9,844 nucleotides of DNA. Source: an uncultured Mycoplasma sp. (GTDB lineage Bacteria > Bacillota_I > Bacilli_A > RF39 > UBA660). Position 1 is the stretch's first letter. Every line of letters begins with the position of its first letter. A program made the position numbers and the translations under genes. The DNA lies in the NCBI GenBank assembly GCA_905209745.1, contig CAJLUG010000023.1, positions 1 through 9,844 on the forward strand, given 5' to 3'. The notes beneath the pieces are model-generated. The model was not told the origin of the DNA. It saw nothing but the letters and a program-made list of their open reading frames with translations, and did no database searches. Shown here piece after piece: positions 6,239-9,844 of the stretch.

Positions 6239-7135
6239 ATGGCAAATAATAAAACGATTACGATAGAACATATAATTGGTAAACTCGATAATGATTTCAA
6301 TCCTGATGGAAGTGATTGGATTCCTAGAGTTCCTGCTTGGTGTGTTGATGCTATGAATGAACTTAAAGTTCTTCGTAAAGTTGATAAGAAAATGAAACTA
6401 ACCGTCATTAATAAGATAGCTAAAAGTAAATGTTGTCTTATTGATGACGGTCTTAAAGTATATGATAGTAATGGTTGTGAAGTACCTAGAGCTGATACTA
6501 GTAAATATAGATGTGGTGATACTGAATCTGCTCCATCCTCTACGGGGGGTCAAGCGGAGGACGAAAGTCCGGAGCGTGCTACTAATAAAGACTATCTTGG
6601 TATGCCCGATGATTGTTGTCCTAATGGTTCTAGAACTAGAGAAGTTATTGATACTGGTAAAATAGGATGTAATCCTGTTGTTTATACAGTTCATAATAAT
6701 ACTGAATGTCCAAGATGTCAGCATGAAGTTCATTCTCATTGTCAGACCCCCCGTGAAGGATATGATAAGTCAAATCATAATTATATTCTTATTGGAGGTA
6801 ATACTATTGAACTTAATTTTAATGATACTTGTATAACAGTTGTTTATAAAGATATTGAAACTCAATATAGTGATAATTATCATTGTGAAGTTCCTGTTAT
6901 ACCTGCTAACGGTAAATTAATTCAAGGTCTTACTTATTATTGTATGGCTCGTATGCTTATGAGAGGATATAAACATCCTGTGTTTAATCTTTCTGCTAGT
7001 CAATATGGAACTAATCCTTTCTATCTATGGGAAAGTATGAAGAAAGATATTAAGACTAGTATTTTATTAGATGAACAAAGTGATGATGATAGTGGTTGGA
7101 ATGAGTTCTTTTATAACTTTACTTTTCCTAAATAA
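6239..7135 (+). CDS. P22 gp4-like tail tubular/adaptor (ring) protein, 298 aa
   Basis: The N-terminus has DWIPRVPAWCVDAMNELKVL (~26-45). The C-terminal half has NYILIGGNTIELNF (~181-194), the sequence EVPVIPANGKLIQGLTYYCM (~217-236) and RGYKHPVFNLSASQYGTNPF (~242-261). An extended strand followed by 'IPANGKLIQ' and a helix is typical of head-tail adaptors of the P22 gp4/T7 gp11 kind, which join the portal to the tail; crAss-like phages have one just before the stabilization protein, as here. Between the two parts lies a Cys/His-rich insert, including CPRCQHEVHSHC (157-168), which looks zinc-binding. Residues ~97-114 (SAPSSTGGQAEDESPERA) come from a GC-rich patch with foreign codon use. The start is ATG 6239, in the TAATATTATG junction; the in-frame ATG at 6119 would overlap the upstream gene by 116 bases and is not used. 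Confidence 0.82.
   Translation: MANNKTITIEHIIGKLDNDFNPDGSDWIPRVPAWCVDAMNELKVLRKVDKKMKLTVINKIAKSKCCLIDDGLKVYDSNGCEVPRADTSKYRCGDTESAPSSTGGQAEDESPERATNKDYLGMPDDCCPNGSRTREVIDTGKIGCNPVVYTVHNNTECPRCQHEVHSHCQTPREGYDKSNHNYILIGGNTIELNFNDTCITVVYKDIETQYSDNYHCEVPVIPANGKLIQGLTYYCMARMLMRGYKHPVFNLSASQYGTNPFYLWESMKKDIKTSILLDEQSDDDSGWNEFFYNFTFPK
6528..6576 (+). other. GC-rich RNA-like three-stem module inside the tail adaptor gene
   Basis: A compact fold is possible inside the coding sequence. GCTCC 6530-6534 pairs with GGAGC 6571-6575 as the closing stem. ATCCTC 6535-6540 pairs with GGGGGT 6545-6550 (two G-U pairs) around a C(TACG)G tetraloop. GGAC 6559-6562 pairs with GTCC 6567-6570 around a GAAA tetraloop and would stack directly on the closing stem. 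Both loops are among the most stable RNA tetraloops. The segment is far richer in GC than the rest of the gene and uses rare codons (TCC, ACG, GGG, GCG, GAG, CCG). Its first 23 bases recur in the non-coding region at 1620-1642. The function is unknown. Confidence 0.55.
6541..6755 (+). repeat. long-range GC-rich inverted repeat within the tail adaptor gene
   Basis: ACGGGGGGTC (6542-6551) is perfectly complementary to GACCCCCCGT (6745-6754), with one more G-U pair outside (6541 with 6755). The arms are 193 bases apart and are the most GC-rich patches of the gene. The first arm overlaps the hairpin of the three-stem module, so the two pairings would compete. Chance matching of two such GC-rich 10-mers in a strongly AT-rich gene is unlikely. 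Confidence 0.65.
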
Positions 7136-7137
7136 TT

Positions 7138-9844
7138 ATGAATATACAAAAGAAACTTAGTCTTAATAAACATCCGGGTGATTGTGTACCTTATTCATTA
7201 ATTGCTGCTAAAAATGTTAAAGTGAGTAATGATGATAGGATGATTGTTAATGAAGAAGGACTTGAAGATTGTAAAGTAATTGCTAATGCTATTCATGAAG
7301 ATGGTATTAATAATTTTAAAATAGTTGGTGTTATTCCTACTAGTACTGAACTTATTTTATTTATTGTTAATACTGATTCTAATAGTTCTTATATTTATAG
7401 ATATAATGAACAAGCTGATAATTGTTATAGAGTAAATAGTAATTGGAAATATAATGGTGGTAAGATTAAAGGAACATATACTTATAATGTTAAAAATCAT
7501 CTTATAGTAGCTATTGCTGAAAGTGATGCTTCTATTGATGTTCCTCTTAAAACTATTAATATTGATTTAGATTCTGACCGTCCTGATTCTGAAATGTCTA
7601 TTATTCCACAAATAACTTTACCTACTATTAGTGGTTTAAATTATGTTAGTGGTGGAGCTTATAAAGGATTTTATTTTATATTTATTAGATATAAGATAGA
7701 TAAAACTAATTATACTAAATGGTATAGTATTGGATTTCCTATTTTTAATGATGTTATAATTCCACAAGTTATTAATAAAGTTTGTTTTAGAAAAACTACT
7801 GTTTATGAACCGAAAGATGAACCAAACGGTTATTGTTATGGTAATACTGATTCATTTAGTGATTCTAAAGATATATGTAATCAAACTTTTGAAATAAATA
7901 TTAGTGGAGGTCGTTATGGTCTTTATCAACTTGGTTTTATTGTATGTAAAAAAGATAGTACTCAAGCGTTTAGAACAGATGATTTAAATAATAATATTTT
8001 TAAATTTAGTAGAGATGTTCTTATTGAATATAATGTTGCTGATTTAACTACTGACTATTATAATTATTATAATGTTGGCAATATTATTAATTATAAAAAT
8101 AGAGTATATATTGCTAATTATAATGAACATACTGATAATGATGATAGGACTTTAAGTAATGGTAAAACATTAGAAGAAGCTGTTAAAGATATTACTATTA
8201 AACTTCGTAATAAAGCTGTTAATGCTTATTATAATGATTATACCACTGTTAATGCAGTTAGTGAAAAAGGTCCATATTTTAAAATGGCTAGCCTTCAAAT
8301 TACTGGTACTGCTGATTGGCAAATTAAAGATATTAATAAAGTATTCAATAATAATCAATATCCTTTTCGTACTTTTAGAACTTTATTTAATGATACAGTT
8401 ATACAAGGTATTGCAGCACATGAATATTTAAAGATTAATTATAATGCTAAAATAAAAGTTGGTAGTAGAGGTAGTCATAATCTTAAAGAATATCTTGCTT
8501 GTCATTGTTTTATTATTCCTACAAGTTATAAATATGAAAATAATCAAACTGTTTACACTATGCCAAGTACAGTTAAAATAGCTTGTTATGTTTATAACGG
8601 TGTTGGATTTACAGAAGATTCTGTATTTACTAGTGGGCAAGTATTATTTGGAGATACTATATTTGATATTGATAATTGTAAAATGAGAATTACTCATTCT
8701 ATTATTGAGCCTAGTTATGATTTTAATGAACGTAAAAAGAATGATACTCTTATTCCCGGAGAAGTATATAACTTTTTTATTCATTTTGTTGATAAATATG
8801 GTGATGCTAGTAGAGGATATAAACTATCTAATAAAGATAAATATATAAATAATATTGTTAATGATGGTTCTCATTGTACTATAATTACTTTTAATTGGAA
8901 TAATCAAGGTAATGGTAATATTCCATATTGGGCTGTTATTAGTGGAGATATTCCAATATCTACTATTAGTTCTAATGTTAAAAGATATATTGCTAATCAT
9001 AAAATTGTAGTTTATACTGCTGAACCAATAAATAATCCTACTACTAATATATTACTTAATAGCTCTGGTGAACTTGAAGCTACTAATAAAGATGAACTAT
9101 ATACTCTTATATCTAATTACTTTATTGATTATCAAGATAAAGATAAATATAATGATTTATATGTTTATCAAGTTATAAATAGTGGTAGTTATACTCCTTG
9201 TAATAATCAAGTAATAGGTGCTATTGGTGTTGATAATGAAGCTAAATTTGGTTATTATGAAAATATTAATGGCGATGAACTATTTAGAATACCTGATTTG
9301 ATATTTGATTCTGAAGTTGTTGGTGGTGAACATACTAGAGATTTTGTGTATAATATGAATAATACTTTTAATAAGTTTTATATTTGTGCTAATATTGATA
9401 CTACTTTATGGAATCAAATTAAAGAATTAGGTTATGTTGGATGGTTTATTAGTTATGAAAAAGTTGAGCCTATTACTAGATATACTGGATTATTAACTAG
9501 AAAAGATTATTGTAATATAGCTAGTAATGTTACTTGGCAAAATGATAGTTGGGGTACAAAACCCGGTTTTGTAGCGAATAATTTTACTAGTGATAAATGT
9601 TATTTATATAGTGGTCGATTTGATATTGATGATAGTATTAAATATGATTTTAATATTATTCGTATTGATGGTAAATGCAAATTTGAACCTTATAAAGAAA
9701 AACATGATGTTGTTGATATGGTAGTTAATACTACTTATCCTTATAGTTATAATATGCCAATTATAGGTGTAATTAGTAGAAATGAATATAAACCTATTAA
9801 TAATTATAAATTAGTAATTCCTTATAATCATCCATTTCAAGAGC
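7138..9844 (+). CDS. tail stabilization/muzzle protein (partial, C-terminus outside window)
   Basis: The frame is open from ATG 7138 to the window end: 902 codons without a stop. It begins MNIQKKLSLNKHPGDCVPYS, followed by AAKNVKVSNDDRMIVNEEGL (~23-42). This is the opening of the very large crAss-like 'stabilization' proteins (P22 gp10-like), placed in the muzzle or hub at the tip of the tail in crAss-like virions. SGGAYKGFYFIFIRYKIDKT (~171-190) followed by WYSIGFPIFND is a further family-like segment, and later sequence is beta-rich with many Asn and Tyr. It has no signal peptide or enzyme motif. It starts two bases after the stop of the tail tube gene, the expected order. Family identity is by eye; the full length and C-terminal domains are not visible. 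Confidence 0.82.
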   Translation, partial: MNIQKKLSLNKHPGDCVPYSLIAAKNVKVSNDDRMIVNEEGLEDCKVIANAIHEDGINNFKIVGVIPTSTELILFIVNTDSNSSYIYRYNEQADNCYRVNSNWKYNGGKIKGTYTYNVKNHLIVAIAESDASIDVPLKTINIDLDSDRPDSEMSIIPQITLPTISGLNYVSGGAYKGFYFIFIRYKIDKTNYTKWYSIGFPIFNDVIIPQVINKVCFRKTTVYEPKDEPNGYCYGNTDSFSDSKDICNQTFEINISGGRYGLYQLGFIVCKKDSTQAFRTDDLNNNIFKFSRDVLIEYNVADLTTDYYNYYNVGNIINYKNRVYIANYNEHTDNDDRTLSNGKTLEEAVKDITIKLRNKAVNAYYNDYTTVNAVSEKGPYFKMASLQITGTADWQIKDINKVFNNNQYPFRTFRTLFNDTVIQGIAAHEYLKINYNAKIKVGSRGSHNLKEYLACHCFIIPTSYKYENNQTVYTMPSTVKIACYVYNGVGFTEDSVFTSGQVLFGDTIFDIDNCKMRITHSIIEPSYDFNERKKNDTLIPGEVYNFFIHFVDKYGDASRGYKLSNKDKYINNIVNDGSHCTIITFNWNNQGNGNIPYWAVISGDIPISTISSNVKRYIANHKIVVYTAEPINNPTTNILLNSSGELEATNKDELYTLISNYFIDYQDKDKYNDLYVYQVINSGSYTPCNNQVIGAIGVDNEAKFGYYENINGDELFRIPDLIFDSEVVGGEHTRDFVYNMNNTFNKFYICANIDTTLWNQIKELGYVGWFISYEKVEPITRYTGLLTRKDYCNIASNVTWQNDSWGTKPGFVANNFTSDKCYLYSGRFDIDDSIKYDFNIIRIDGKCKFEPYKEKHDVVDMVVNTTYPYSYNMPIIGVISRNEYKPINNYKLVIPYNHPFQE

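Noticed and set aside
6556..6575. Resemblance of the GGAGGACGAAAGTCCGG stretch to the conserved core of RNase P RNA
   Set aside because: The rest of the RNase P core is absent, the motif has extra bases, and the segment lies in an intact coding frame.
6441..6665. Small + strand frames overlapping larger genes (6441-6665 and 8222-8431)
   Set aside because: They lie in shifted frames within the tail adaptor and stabilization genes, have hydrophobic read-through composition and no start context.
1..9844. tRNA genes, CRISPR arrays, insertion sequences, integrase or reverse transcriptase
   Set aside because: No cloverleaf, regularly spaced repeat array, transposase or reverse-transcriptase motif was seen on either strand.

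Overview
The window looks like part of the virion-structure and lysis region of a crAss-like phage (order Crassvirales) of a gut Bacteroidota host. The DNA is very AT-rich. Every convincing gene is on the + strand, packed with gaps or overlaps of a few bases, and lacks Shine-Dalgarno sites, as is usual for Bacteroidota translation. All eleven visible gene ends use TAA. The assignment rests on protein features recognised by eye (a P22 gp4-like tail tube/adaptor protein followed by a very large tail stabilization/muzzle protein) and not on a database search.

Layout. Positions 1-1174 hold the tail of one transcription unit: the end of an unknown helical protein, a 128-aa protein of unknown function and a 194-aa protein with an RGG-rich N-terminus and a conserved C-terminal domain. 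A strong intrinsic terminator with a UUCG loop follows (1197-1226). Positions 1245-2124 hold a possible lysis or membrane pair: a three-helix holin-like protein and a small membrane protein with an HExxH zinc-peptidase motif. Between these two lies a 208-base non-coding stretch that folds into a long closed stem with internal hairpins and is probably a structured RNA. Positions 2206-4171 hold a coiled-coil protein and a 486-aa fibre/receptor-binding protein with a formylglycine-enzyme/C-type-lectin fold. The last ~40 codons of the latter have a sharply different codon use, as expected for the variable repeat of a diversity-generating retroelement (DGR). A 10-bp palindrome and a 17-bp-stem hairpin lie directly downstream. 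No reverse transcriptase or template repeat is in the window.

Positions 4304-9844 hold a small coiled-coil protein and then the tail-barrel block: a ~226-aa structural protein split by an apparent +1 frameshift, a 320-aa conserved crAss-like protein, the gp4-like tail tube/adaptor (ring) protein, and the first 902 codons of the stabilization/muzzle protein, which runs off the window.

The least explained signal is a 23-base GC-rich motif present twice (21/23 identical). One copy is in the non-coding RNA candidate near 1620. The other is inside the tail adaptor gene near 6528, where it forms part of a compact three-stem fold with UACG and GAAA tetraloops. The adaptor copy is also perfectly complementary over 10 bases to a second GC-rich patch about 190 bases downstream. 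These may mark a mobile or regulatory RNA module.
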